From NCBI GenBank assembly GCA_965223775.1, contig OZ245021.1, positions 2,852,001-2,916,000 of the forward strand: a stretch of 64,000 nucleotides of DNA. The letters are read 5' to 3'. This document shows positions 43,167-52,278 of the stretch, piece after piece. The DNA comes from JAJDXW01 sp965223775 (GTDB lineage Bacteria; Pseudomonadota; Gammaproteobacteria; HK1). The notes under the pieces are model-generated. The model was not told the DNA's origin. It ran no database searches and worked only from the letters and a program-made list of their open reading frames with translations. Every line of letters starts with the position of its first letter. Position 1 is the stretch's first letter. The translations under genes were made by a program, and so were the position numbers.

Positions 43167-44273
43167 TCAGTCCGCCGCCTCGTCGCGCCAGCCGATGTTG
43201 GCTCGCAGCCGCGGCATGACCTCGGAGGCCATCAGCTCCATGTGGCGGGTCCAGAGATCCCGGTGGACCCAGTCGTGGTGCGAGGTGATCAGGGTCTCGA
43301 AGGGGCCCGTCTCCTCCCGGAACTCGGCGAGCCGGTCCGCAACCGTCTGCGGGCTCCCCGCGATGACCATTGTGTCGAGGCAGTAGTCCACGGTCACCTC
43401 GTCGTCCGGCATGTCGGGATCGGTCTTCAGCATGTGGACGAAGCCGCCGGCCGTGGTCAGTCCGATGATGTAGTGGAAGTACCACCGCATCGCGCATTCC
43501 GGGTGCTTCAGGTAGGCCTGCGCCTCCGCATCCGTCTCGGCCACGAGCAGGGTGCGCCCGGCGCGCCACTTCTCTTCCGCGAGCGGCAGGCCGTGCCTGC
43601 GCTTCTCGTCGCACCAGTGGCGCCAGTGCTCCTTGAGGACGACGGCGGGCACGAAGTTGGCGGAAATCGAATGCCAGTCGCGCCGCGCGGCCATGCGGAT
43701 GCTGGACGATCCCCGGCTCATCGCGGGCAGCATGATGGGCGGGTGCGGGTCCTGGTAGGGCTTCCCCATGCCGCCGACCCCGATGTCCGGGATGACCTGG
43801 TCCCTCACCTCGAAGTCCCAGTACCGGCCGCGGAACTCGTAGGGCGGATCGGAGGACCAGATGCCGAGGATCATGTCGATCGACTCCTCGAGCATTGCCA
43901 TCCGGTCCTCGTCGAGGACCTTGAACATCTCGAAGTCGGGCGGCGCGGCGCCCGGCCCGATCCCGAACATGAAGCGCCCCTTCGCCATGTGATCGAACTG
44001 GGCGACCTGTCCGGCGACGATCGCGGGGTGCTGGTTGGGGAGGCAGATGACCCCGGTGCAGAGCTTGATCCGGTCGGTCTCCGGGATGAGGGCGGCCATC
44101 AGCATGAGGGGGGACTGGATGGGCTCGGAGGGGAGGGTGAAGTGCTCTCCGAGCCACACCTCGTCGAAGCCGACCGCATCGGCGCAGCGGATGACGTCCA
44201 TGTCCTCGTTGAGCAGGGTGTGGTAACCGCGGCGATAGTCGTGGATCGGGTGCATGAACATGCCCAGCTTCAT
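43167..44273 (-). CDS. LLM class flavin-dependent oxidoreductase
   Basis: A 368-residue luciferase-like monooxygenase: MKLGMFMHPIHDYRRGY, GFDEVWLGEHFTLPSEPIQS, KLCTGVICLPNQHPAIVAGQ, FDHMAKGRFMFGIGPGAAPP and the C-terminal GSPQTVADRLAEFREETGPF. Such enzymes use reduced FMN (or F420 in some lineages) to oxygenate a substrate. ATG is preceded by a strong AAAGGAG. It is followed by the DUF1028 gene and preceded by the enolase-superfamily gene on the same strand. A flavin reductase that could supply FMNH2 lies at 57928. Confidence 0.9.
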   Translation of the reverse strand: MKLGMFMHPIHDYRRGYHTLLNEDMDVIRCADAVGFDEVWLGEHFTLPSEPIQSPLMLMAALIPETDRIKLCTGVICLPNQHPAIVAGQVAQFDHMAKGRFMFGIGPGAAPPDFEMFKVLDEDRMAMLEESIDMILGIWSSDPPYEFRGRYWDFEVRDQVIPDIGVGGMGKPYQDPHPPIMLPAMSRGSSSIRMAARRDWHSISANFVPAVVLKEHWRHWCDEKRRHGLPLAEEKWRAGRTLLVAETDAEAQAYLKHPECAMRWYFHYIIGLTTAGGFVHMLKTDPDMPDDEVTVDYCLDTMVIAGSPQTVADRLAEFREETGPFETLITSHHDWVHRDLWTRHMELMASEVMPRLRANIGWRDEAAD

Positions 44274-44344
44274 GGCGGTTCTCCTTTAGTCCGGCCGACT
44301 CCCCGCGGCCTGCGCGCAGCGGGGGACGGACCGGTTCCGGTGGT

Positions 44345-45490
44345 TCAGCGGCCGGGAAGGTAGCAGGGTCCCGGCACGGCTGGGTATTCGGCGAGCATGG
44401 CTTCGTCGATCTCGAGCCCGAGACCGGGCGCGTCGTGCGGCTCGATGTACCCGTCGCGGACCTCGAGGGGGTTGCGCGCGAGATCGGTGCGGAAGGGATT
44501 GACCGGGGCTTCGTCCGCCTCGTAGATGAGGCCGTTGCCGAGTGCGCACAGGAGGTGCACGTTCGCCGCCGCGCTCAGCATCGAATGGCTCGTGTGGGGG
44601 GCGGCCGCGACGTGCCAGGCCGCCGCCATGTCCGCGATCTTCTTGACTTCCGAGATACCGCCCGCCTTGGTGCAGTCGGCCTGCACGATGGAGACCGCGC
44701 GCGCTTCCAGCAGCCCCCGGAACTCCTGGCGGGTGTAGTGGTTCTCGCCCGCCGCGAGGGGGACGAGGGTGCGTGCCGCGAGGTCGCGATAGGTTCCGAC
44801 CGCGTCCGGCGCGAACGGCTCCTCCAGCCAGTACACGCCGTGGTCCTCGCAGTACGCGACTACCTCCACCAGGTCCGACGCGGTGTAGCGGGTCTGGGCG
44901 TCCACCGCGATGTCGAGCTCGTCCCCGAACTCGCGCCGCACCCGTGCGACCCGCTCGGCGTCGCGCTTCGGGGTGTCCCCGACCCGGAGCTTGACCGCGG
45001 TGTAGCCGCGGTCGACGAACATCCCGACTTCCGCCGCGAGCGATTCCGGCGGCTGGAAGCCGAGGGTGAGGCCGCCCACGTAGGCGCGAAGGCGCTTGTG
45101 GGTGCCGCCGAGCAGCCGGTAGACGGGCTGCCCGAGGAGCTTCCCCTTGAGGTCCCAGAGGGCGATGTCGATGCCGGAAAGGGCGATGACGCTCCCCGCG
45201 CCGAGTCCGTGGGTCTGAACCTGCTGGTGGCGTACACGCTCCCAGATGCCCTCGGTGTCGAAGGGATCGGAGCCGACGACGAGGGTCGCGATCCCACCCT
45301 GGATGATCTCGGCCATGGCCGTCGGGTTCTGGCCGTGATGGGCCTCCCCGTAGCCGACCGTCCCGTCGTCCGCGGTCACCTTGACGAGCACGAAGTCGCG
45401 CTTGATGTTGGCGCCGAGCGCATTTCGCAGCACGTCTCCTTCGAACGGGCGTGAGTGCGCGCTCGCCTCGATGCTCGCAATCTTCACCAT
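44345..45490 (-). CDS. Mandelate racemase/muconate lactonising enzyme family protein
   Basis: The 381-residue enolase-superfamily protein keeps the full catalytic set: K167-x-R169 in AVKLRVGD, metal ligands D197, E223 (WLEEPFAP) and E249 (AGENHY), and H299 in APHTSHSM. The KxR motif and lone catalytic histidine fit the mandelate racemase subgroup, meaning acid-sugar dehydratases and racemases. ATG at 45490 follows GGGAGGAACC. It is divergent from the molybdoenzyme gene at 45586, with only 95 bases between. Specific substrate not assignable. Confidence 0.9.
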   Translation of the reverse strand: MVKIASIEASAHSRPFEGDVLRNALGANIKRDFVLVKVTADDGTVGYGEAHHGQNPTAMAEIIQGGIATLVVGSDPFDTEGIWERVRHQQVQTHGLGAGSVIALSGIDIALWDLKGKLLGQPVYRLLGGTHKRLRAYVGGLTLGFQPPESLAAEVGMFVDRGYTAVKLRVGDTPKRDAERVARVRREFGDELDIAVDAQTRYTASDLVEVVAYCEDHGVYWLEEPFAPDAVGTYRDLAARTLVPLAAGENHYTRQEFRGLLEARAVSIVQADCTKAGGISEVKKIADMAAAWHVAAAPHTSHSMLSAAANVHLLCALGNGLIYEADEAPVNPFRTDLARNPLEVRDGYIEPHDAPGLGLEIDEAMLAEYPAVPGPCYLPGR

Positions 45491-45585
45491 CGTGGTTCCT
45501 CCCGGATGAATGCGGCGGGCGGAAGGCTCGGTTTCGGTGGCCCCGGCCCGGAAATCGGTTCCGATACTCGAATATACTCGCCGCG

Positions 45586-48525
45586 ATGGAACGCGGGATC
45601 GAGTACTCCGCCCCGATCGGCGACGAGGTTCGGACCACCACCTGCTACATGTGCGCGTGCCGGTGCGGGATCCGGGTGCACCTGAAGGACGGTGCCGTCC
45701 GCTACATCGAGGGCAATCCGGACCATCCAGTCAATCGCGGCGTGCTCTGCGCGAAGGGCTCCGCCGGCATCATGCAGCACTACTCGCCGGCGCGCCTGAC
45801 GCGCCCGCTCCTTCGAACCGGCGAACGCGGGAGCGGCGAGTTCGTGGAGATCTCGTGGGAGGAGGCCATCGGGCTCGCGGTGGAGTGGCTCCGCCCGCTT
45901 CGCGAGACCGATCCCCGCAAGCTCGCGTTCTTTACCGGCCGCGATCAGAGCCAGGCCCTTACCGGCTGGTGGGCAAGCCAGTTCGGCACCCCCAACCACG
46001 CTGCGCATGGAGGGTTCTGCTCGGTCAACATGGCCGCGGCGGGCCTCTATTCCATCGGCGGGTCCTTCTGGGAGTTCGGCGAGCCGGACTGGGAGCACGC
46101 CCGGTGGTTCATGCTTCTCGGGGTGGCCGAGGACCACGACAGCAACCCCATCAAGCTCGGGCTCGCGAAGCTCAAGGAGCGGGGCGCGAAGGTGGTCTCG
46201 GTCAATCCGGTCCGCACCGGCTACTCCGCGATCGCGGACGAGTGGATCGGGATCACCCCGGGGACGGACGGTCTCCTCGTCCTCGCCCTCGTGCACGAGC
46301 TGCTGCGCTCGGGCCGGGTGGACGCAGCGTACCTCGCGTCGTATACGAACGCGCCGTGGCTCGTGGTCGAGGCTCCCGGCGACGCGCAGGACGGGCTCTT
46401 CGCGCGCGACGGGGAAGGCCGGCCGCTTGTCTGGGATCGCGTCGAGGCCACTCCCCGGCCCGCCGCGGATCCGTCTGTCCGGCCCGCCCTCCGGGGCCGG
46501 TTCGAGCTCCCGGACGGTCGCACCGCACGCCCCGCCTTCGAGCTCCTCGCGCGGCGCTGCCTCGACCCGCGTTACGCGCCGGATGCGGTCGCCGCCGCGA
46601 CCGGCGTGCCGGCCGACACCATCCGGCGGCTCGCGGCCGAGGTCGCGCATACCGCCTTTTCCCGGACCGTCACCCTCGACATCCCGTGGACGGACGTCTA
46701 CGGCCGCCGCCACGAGACGATGGTCGGGCGCCCGGTGGCAATCCACGCGATGCGCGGCATTTCGGCCCACTCCAACGGGTTTCAGACCTGCCGGGCGCTG
46801 CACGTGCTGCAAATGCTCCTCGGGACCGTGGACGTGCCGGGCGGGTTCCGCTACAAGGCGCCGTTCCCGAAGCCCGCTCCGCCGCCCCAGCTTCCCACCG
46901 GCCGGCCGGACCAGATCGAGGCGGGCCGACCCATGCCCGGCCCTCCGCTCGGTTTCCCGCGGGGGCCGGAAGACCTGCTGGTGGACGGCGACGGGCGGCC
47001 GGTCCGCATCGACAAGGCGTTCTCGTGGGAAGCTCCGATCGCGGCCCACGGGATGATGCACACCGTGATCCGCAACGCTTGGGCGGGCGATCCCTATCCC
47101 ATCGACACGCTCTTCATGTACATGGCGAACATGGCCTGGAACTCGGCCATGAACACGGCCGAGACGGCGGCCATGCTGACCGACCGCGATCCGGCGACCG
47201 GCGAGTACCGGATCCCGCGATTCGTCTACAGCGATGCGTTCGCCTCGGAGACGGTCGCCTACGCCGACCTGGTGCTCCCCGACACGACGTACCTCGAGCG
47301 CTGGGACTGCATTTCCATGCTGGACCGGCCGATCGGGTCGGCGGAGGGGCCCGGCGACTCCATCCGTCAGCCGGTGGTGGCCCCGGATCGGGACGTGCGG
47401 CCGTTCCAGGACGTGCTGCTCGAGATCGGCGCCCGCCTCGGGCTGCCGGGATTGGTCCACGAGGACGGGGCGCCGCGCTATCCCGGCGGATACCCGGACT
47501 TCCTCGCCAACCACGAGTACCGCCCGGGGGTCGGTTCGCTCGCGGGATGGCGCGGCCCGGACGGCGACGTGCACGGCACGGGAGCGCCCAACCCCGATCA
47601 GCTCGCCCGCTACGTCGAGAACGGCTGCTTCTGGAAAGAGGAGCTCGAGCCGTCGCAGCGGTATTTCAAGCACTTCAACCGCGATTACCTCGCCTACGCG
47701 AAGCGCATGGGCTTCATCGGCTCGGACGATCCGGTCTTCCTGCAGCTCTACTGCGAGCCGCTCCAGCGTTTTCGGCTCGCCGCGCGCGGGCACGGGCCGG
47801 TGCAGCCGCCCGAGGAGCACCGGGCCCGGGTCGATCGGTATTTCGACCCCCTTCCGATCTGGTACGAGCCGTTCGGGTCGGTGGAGGACGACCCGGACCG
47901 GGGATCGGAGGCTGGATCCGGAACGGGCGCGAGGCCGGCGGGGGAGGGCGCGTGGCCGCTCCACGCAGTGACCCAGCGGCCGATGGCGATGTATCACTCC
48001 TGGGGGTCGCAGAACGCCTGGCTCCGGCAGCTTCACACGAGCAACCGCCTCTACGTGCCGGACGCGGTGGCGCGGGCGCTCGGGATCGAGGACGACGACT
48101 GGGTGTTCGTGGAGAGCCGCAATGCAAGCGTGCGGGCGCAGGTGAAGCGGATGCGGGCGGTCAACGAGCACACCGTATGGACCTGGAACGCGATCGGGAA
48201 GCGGCGGGGGGCCTGGAACCTCTCGGCCGATGCTCCGGAGGGAACCCGCGGCTTCCTCCTGAACGACCTCATCGCGGAGCTCCTGCCGGAGCGAGAGGGC
48301 GGCTACCGCTACGCCAATGCCGATCCGATCACCGGGCAGGCCGCCTGGTATGACCTTCGGGTGCGGCTCCGTCCGGCCGACGGTCCGGGCGATCGTCCGC
48401 CGCCCCTCGCTCCGCCGCCGGGAGCCCCGGCCCGTCCGGCGGTGCTGCGCTTCGGCGAGCAGTTTCGGCGCCGGCGGGGTGGGGGCCGGCGCAGTCCGGA
48501 CCACGCCGGGAGCGGGCGCGCATGA
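45586..48525 (+). CDS. Molybdopterin oxidoreductase catalytic subunit (SoeA/PhsA-like)
   Basis: A 979-residue DMSO-reductase-family enzyme. The N-terminal 4Fe-4S site uses C20, C23, C27 and C55 (TTTCYMCACRCGIRV, GVLCAKG). The likely Mo ligand is C145 in HGGFCSVNMAAAG. The C-terminal cofactor domain runs from about 790 (MAMYHSWGSQNAWLRQLHTS) to 940, followed by a Pro/Arg-rich tail. No Tat signal precedes the cluster, so it should face the cytoplasm, as in SoeABC sulfite dehydrogenase. TATACT at 45573-45578, eight bases before the ATG, is a possible -10. The next gene overlaps its stop. Substrate unproven; sulfite or another sulfur oxyanion is a reasonable guess. Confidence 0.88.
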   Translation: MERGIEYSAPIGDEVRTTTCYMCACRCGIRVHLKDGAVRYIEGNPDHPVNRGVLCAKGSAGIMQHYSPARLTRPLLRTGERGSGEFVEISWEEAIGLAVEWLRPLRETDPRKLAFFTGRDQSQALTGWWASQFGTPNHAAHGGFCSVNMAAAGLYSIGGSFWEFGEPDWEHARWFMLLGVAEDHDSNPIKLGLAKLKERGAKVVSVNPVRTGYSAIADEWIGITPGTDGLLVLALVHELLRSGRVDAAYLASYTNAPWLVVEAPGDAQDGLFARDGEGRPLVWDRVEATPRPAADPSVRPALRGRFELPDGRTARPAFELLARRCLDPRYAPDAVAAATGVPADTIRRLAAEVAHTAFSRTVTLDIPWTDVYGRRHETMVGRPVAIHAMRGISAHSNGFQTCRALHVLQMLLGTVDVPGGFRYKAPFPKPAPPPQLPTGRPDQIEAGRPMPGPPLGFPRGPEDLLVDGDGRPVRIDKAFSWEAPIAAHGMMHTVIRNAWAGDPYPIDTLFMYMANMAWNSAMNTAETAAMLTDRDPATGEYRIPRFVYSDAFASETVAYADLVLPDTTYLERWDCISMLDRPIGSAEGPGDSIRQPVVAPDRDVRPFQDVLLEIGARLGLPGLVHEDGAPRYPGGYPDFLANHEYRPGVGSLAGWRGPDGDVHGTGAPNPDQLARYVENGCFWKEELEPSQRYFKHFNRDYLAYAKRMGFIGSDDPVFLQLYCEPLQRFRLAARGHGPVQPPEEHRARVDRYFDPLPIWYEPFGSVEDDPDRGSEAGSGTGARPAGEGAWPLHAVTQRPMAMYHSWGSQNAWLRQLHTSNRLYVPDAVARALGIEDDDWVFVESRNASVRAQVKRMRAVNEHTVWTWNAIGKRRGAWNLSADAPEGTRGFLLNDLIAELLPEREGGYRYANADPITGQAAWYDLRVRLRPADGPGDRPPPLAPPPGAPARPAVLRFGEQFRRRRGGGRRSPDHAGSGRA

Positions 48526-49292
48526 CCGCGCTCCCCGATTCGACGCGACGCAAGCTCGGACTCGTCATCGATCTCGATACCTGCGTCGGCTGCCACGCGT
48601 GCGTGGTGCACTGCAAGGAGTGGAACACGGGCGGCTACCCGGCCCCGCTCTCCGATGTCGACCCCTATGGGGCGGACCCGACCGGGACGTGGCTCAACCG
48701 GGTGCACTCCTACGAGGTCGATGCCCCCGGCCGGACGCCGCGGGTGGTGCACTTCCCGAAATCGTGCCTGCACTGCGAGGACGCTCCCTGCGTGACGGTG
48801 TGTCCGACCGGGGCCTCCTACAAGCGCGAAGAGGACGGGATCGTGCTCGTGGACGAGGACCTTTGCATCGGCTGCAAGCTCTGCGCCTGGGCCTGTCCCT
48901 ACGGGGCGCGCGAGTTCGACGGTGGGACCGGGGTGATGAAGAAGTGCACCCTGTGCATCGACCGCATCTACAACGAGCACCTCGCGGATCCATCCCCCGC
49001 GTGCGTGACCACGTGTCCGGCCCGCGCCCGCCACTTCGGCGATCTCGCCGATCCCGAGTCCGAGGTGTCGCGGCTGGTCGCGGAGCGGGACGGCTACGAG
49101 CTCATGCCGGAGACGGGATGCCGGCCCACCAACCGCTATCTCCCCCCGCGCACTTCAGGGCCGGCGGCGCGCGCGGAGGCCGGCTCCGGCGGCGGGGAAG
49201 GGGCGTGCGCTCCGGCGCTCGCGGACGCGCCGGCCGAAGGCGGATTCCTCGGCTGGATCGACCGGCTCCTCTCCGCGACCGAAGGCCGGTAA
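48522..49292 (+). CDS. 4Fe-4S iron-sulfur subunit of the molybdoenzyme (SoeB/DmsB-like)
   Basis: The 256-residue protein holds four cysteine groups for four 4Fe-4S clusters: C21, C24, C27 and C31 in TCVGCHACVVHCKEW, then SCLHCEDAPCVTVCPTGA, LCIGCKLCAWACPYGA and KKCTLCIDRIY with a late VTTCPARARHFGD. It carries electrons between the Mo subunit and the membrane anchor. The start overlaps the catalytic gene stop by four bases. A Gly/Ala-rich C-terminal extension of about 45 residues is poorly conserved. Confidence 0.92.
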   Translation: MTALPDSTRRKLGLVIDLDTCVGCHACVVHCKEWNTGGYPAPLSDVDPYGADPTGTWLNRVHSYEVDAPGRTPRVVHFPKSCLHCEDAPCVTVCPTGASYKREEDGIVLVDEDLCIGCKLCAWACPYGAREFDGGTGVMKKCTLCIDRIYNEHLADPSPACVTTCPARARHFGDLADPESEVSRLVAERDGYELMPETGCRPTNRYLPPRTSGPAARAEAGSGGGEGACAPALADAPAEGGFLGWIDRLLSATEGR

Positions 49293-49351
49293 GGTTCCGG
49301 GCCGGATGAACGTTCCGGACGGCGCGACCGGGCCGCAACCCTGAGCACGGC

Positions 49352-50383
49352 GTGCACCCCGCCTATTCCATCATCTTCTTCACCGCCGCATCGGGTACCG
49401 GCTACGGACTGATGTTCCTGCTCGGGCTCGCGACGGCGATCGGTTTTCCGGCGGCCACTACCCTGTGGTACGGCCCCGCCTTCGCGGTCTCTCTCGTCCT
49501 CGCCCTCGGGCTGGTGAGCGCAGGGCTCGTCTCCTCCGCGTTCCACCTCGGCCGCCCGGAGCGGGCTCTGCGGGCGTTCACCCAATGGCGGACCTCCTGG
49601 CTCTCGCGCGAGGCATGCCTGGCCGCCGCCACGTACGTGCCCGCGCTCGTGCTCGGGGTCGGCTGGTGGCACGAGGATCCCGACGCATGGCGCTGGTGGG
49701 GCTTCCTCCTCGCGGCCGGCGCGGTCGCGACGGTGTATTCGACCGCGATGATCTATCGCAGCCTCGCGGCCGTTCCGAGCTGGTCGAACGTCTGGGTGCC
49801 GGTCAACTACCTTGCCCTCGCCGCCGCGAACGGCGCGGTGTGGCTCGCGTTCATCTCGGCCCTGTTCGGTTACGACGCGCCCTTGCTCGCATGCACGCCG
49901 TCCGGCGACTCCTGCGAGGTCCTTGCGTTCGCAGCCACGCCCTCGATCGCGTGCATCGCAACCGTCTTGCTCGCCGTCGCGGCTGCCGCCAAATGGGAAT
50001 ACTGGCGCGCGGTCCACGGCTTGCCGGCCAGGAGCACGATCGGGAGCGCGACCGGGCTCGATCGGCTCGGCCCCGAGGCGCGAGTCCACGCCCTCGATCC
50101 TCCTCACACACAGCCGAACTGGCTGCAGCGCGAGATGGGCTACCAGGTGGCGCGCCGGCACGCGCGCCGGCTGCGCGCGATCGTCTGGGCGCTTGCATTC
50201 ATCCTGCCGAGCGTGCTGTGCCTTGCCGGGTGGCTCGGAGGTGGGTCCGGCGAGGTCGCGGTCTCCATCGCGCTCGGAATCGCGGCGGTGAGCGCAAGCG
50301 TCGGAATCCTGGTCGAACGCTGGCTCTTCTTCGCCGAGGCCGAGCACAAGATGACCCTCTACTACGGAAAGGACCGCGTATAG
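49352..50383 (+). CDS. DmsC/SoeC-type membrane anchor subunit
   Basis: A 343-residue membrane protein with about eight hydrophobic helices: HPAYSIIFFTAASGTGYGLM at the start, LVSSAFHLGRPERALRAF (conserved loop), then ATVYSTAMIYRSLAAVPSW and WEYWRAVHGL. This corresponds to DmsC, anchoring the complex and exchanging electrons with quinone. GTG at 49352 is used; a clear ribosome binding site is lacking. It completes a catalytic/FeS/anchor operon, in contrast to the fused version at 176. Confidence 0.9.
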   Translation: MHPAYSIIFFTAASGTGYGLMFLLGLATAIGFPAATTLWYGPAFAVSLVLALGLVSAGLVSSAFHLGRPERALRAFTQWRTSWLSREACLAAATYVPALVLGVGWWHEDPDAWRWWGFLLAAGAVATVYSTAMIYRSLAAVPSWSNVWVPVNYLALAAANGAVWLAFISALFGYDAPLLACTPSGDSCEVLAFAATPSIACIATVLLAVAAAAKWEYWRAVHGLPARSTIGSATGLDRLGPEARVHALDPPHTQPNWLQREMGYQVARRHARRLRAIVWALAFILPSVLCLAGWLGGGSGEVAVSIALGIAAVSASVGILVERWLFFAEAEHKMTLYYGKDRV

Positions 50384-50523
50384 CGGCCGGTCCACGGCGT
50401 TCCCGCCGGACATCGCTGCCCCTCGTCCCCCGAGCGGTGCTAAATTCCCGGTGACCGGCCGCGGCCACGAGCCCGCCTTCGGGCGCCGGCGGCGGCATTA
50501 CGACCCTTCGGGAGATTCGAAAC

Positions 50524-51966
50524 ATGGAACCGGCCTTTCAAAGCGCGCGGGAGCTTGTCGCCAGCCTCCGGGAGGGGCGTATCGGCTGCGTCGAGCTTCT
50601 CGACCATTTCCTCGACCGTGTCGAGCGCTTCAACCCGGACTTGAATGCCATCGTGGTGTTCGATTTCGAGCGGGCCCGCGAACGGGCCCGCGAGGCCGAT
50701 GCGGCGCTCGCCCGGGGCGAGGTGTGGGGGCCGCTCCACGGCCTGCCCATGACCGTGAAGGACTCCTACGACGTCGAAGGCCTGCCCACCACGTGGGGGG
50801 TGCCCGAGCTTCACGACAACGTCGCCGGGAAGAACGCGGTGGCCATCGACCGGCTCCTCGCGGCCGGGGCGGTCATCTTCGGCAAGACCAACGTTCCCTT
50901 CAACCTCGCCGATTTCCAGAGCTACAACGACATCTACGGCACGACCAACAACCCCTGGGACCTCGAGCGCGTCCCCGGCGGGTCCTCCGGCGGGGCGGCG
51001 GCGGCCCTCGCCGCCGGGCTCACCGGCCTCGATACCGGGAGCGACATCGGGGGCTCCATCCGCAACCCCGCCCACTATTGCGGGGTCTACGGACACAAGT
51101 CGACCTGGGGGGTCCTGCCGCTCCGGGGACACGCCAAGCCCGGGGTGCTCGCTCCGGCCGACATCTCGGTCATCGGCCCGCTCGCGCGTGATGCCGGGGA
51201 CCTCGCGCTCGCCCTGGACGCGATGGCCGGGCCGGACCGCATCGAGGCGCACGGCTGGAAGCTCGAGCTTCCGAGACCGGCCGGCCGCGGGCCCGGCGAC
51301 TGGCGGATCGCGGTATGGGCGGACGACGATTTCTGCCCGGTGGACCACGCGGTCCGGGATGCCGTCCTCCGGGCGGCGGATGCCTTCCGGGCGGCGGGGG
51401 CCAGTGTCGACTACGAAGCCCGCCCCGGGTTCGACCCGGCGGCAGCGCAAGACGTCTACATGGGCCTTCTCCAGAGCGCGCTCTCCGCACGGCACAGCGA
51501 CGAGGAGTTCCGGAATTCCCTGGAACGCATCGAGCGGCTCGGCGACGAGGACACCCCACGCGCGCGGCGCCTTCGGGCCGGGGCGATGCGCCACCGGGAC
51601 TGGATCCTGGCCCACGAGCGCCGCACCCGGCTTCGCTGGGCATGGCGGGAGTTCTTCGACGGATTTGACGTGCTGCTTTGTCCCATCGCCTGCATACCGG
51701 CCTTCCCGCACGACCAGCAGCGCGACATGGACGCCCGCCGCATCACCGTCAACGGGGTGAGCCGGGAGTACTGGGATCAGCTCTTCTGGGCGGGGCTCAC
51801 CTGCGTGGCCCTGCTTCCCGCCACGGTGGCGCCCGCGGCCTCCGATGGGCTTCCCATCGGAGTGCAGATCGTGGGGCCGGAAGGAGGCGACTACCTGACC
51901 ATCGAGGTCGCCCGGCAGCTCGGCGATCTGATCGGGGGTTTCCGCCCTCCGCCCGGATACGGCTGA
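50524..51966 (+). CDS. Amidase signature family hydrolase
   Basis: A 480-residue amidase with the Ser-cisSer-Lys triad: K79 in LPMTVKDSYD, the cis-serine around S154 in VPGGSSGGAAAALAAG, and nucleophile S178 in TGSDIGGSIRNPAHYCG. It would hydrolyse an amide or carry out related chemistry in the cytoplasm. It stands on the same strand between the molybdoenzyme operon and the oligopeptide-type importer, and could process an imported amide. Substrate unknown. Confidence 0.9.
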   Translation: MEPAFQSARELVASLREGRIGCVELLDHFLDRVERFNPDLNAIVVFDFERARERAREADAALARGEVWGPLHGLPMTVKDSYDVEGLPTTWGVPELHDNVAGKNAVAIDRLLAAGAVIFGKTNVPFNLADFQSYNDIYGTTNNPWDLERVPGGSSGGAAAALAAGLTGLDTGSDIGGSIRNPAHYCGVYGHKSTWGVLPLRGHAKPGVLAPADISVIGPLARDAGDLALALDAMAGPDRIEAHGWKLELPRPAGRGPGDWRIAVWADDDFCPVDHAVRDAVLRAADAFRAAGASVDYEARPGFDPAAAQDVYMGLLQSALSARHSDEEFRNSLERIERLGDEDTPRARRLRAGAMRHRDWILAHERRTRLRWAWREFFDGFDVLLCPIACIPAFPHDQQRDMDARRITVNGVSREYWDQLFWAGLTCVALLPATVAPAASDGLPIGVQIVGPEGGDYLTIEVARQLGDLIGGFRPPPGYG

Positions 51967-52078
51967 CGAGGCGTCGCCCGCCGCCGCAATCGTCTCGTGC
52001 CGGGTGTGCCGGCCGCGATCCGGGGCTCGCGGGTCGGCCCGCCACGGGCCTCGATCCGAGGCGGAGAGTTCGCGCTCA

Positions 52079-52170
52079 GAAAAAACCATGGAAAATAATC
52101 AGTTGGGCGGATTTGTCTCTCTCTCTTGATCTCGCGAAATGCAATAAGACCTTTTTAATCAAATAGTTCA
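52079..52170. promoter_or_regulatory. AT-rich island upstream of the oligopeptide-type ABC operon
   Basis: About 90 bases here are markedly AT-rich (AAAAAACCATGGAAAATAAT at the left, CTTTTTAATCAAATAGTTC at the right) in otherwise high-GC DNA. The gap 51967-52278 has no gene. A TTGACA hexamer at 52203-52208 is a possible -35, but its -10 is poor. The island is a plausible binding area for regulators or RNA polymerase UP-element contacts. Confidence 0.45.
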
Positions 52171-52278
52171 ATCGCACGCAGGGGGCGCGAAGATGCCCGC
52201 GCTTGACACTCCGCCGGCCCCCCGGCCAAACTCCATTCCGAATACAGGACCAATCAATCCGGATTCCAGGAGGACACA

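Noticed and set aside
45484..48504. A 1006-codon open frame on the minus strand opposite the molybdoenzyme gene
   Set aside because: It is antisense to a gene with clear family motifs; its translation is rich in Arg, Val, His and Pro without any domain, the usual by-product of high-GC coding DNA.
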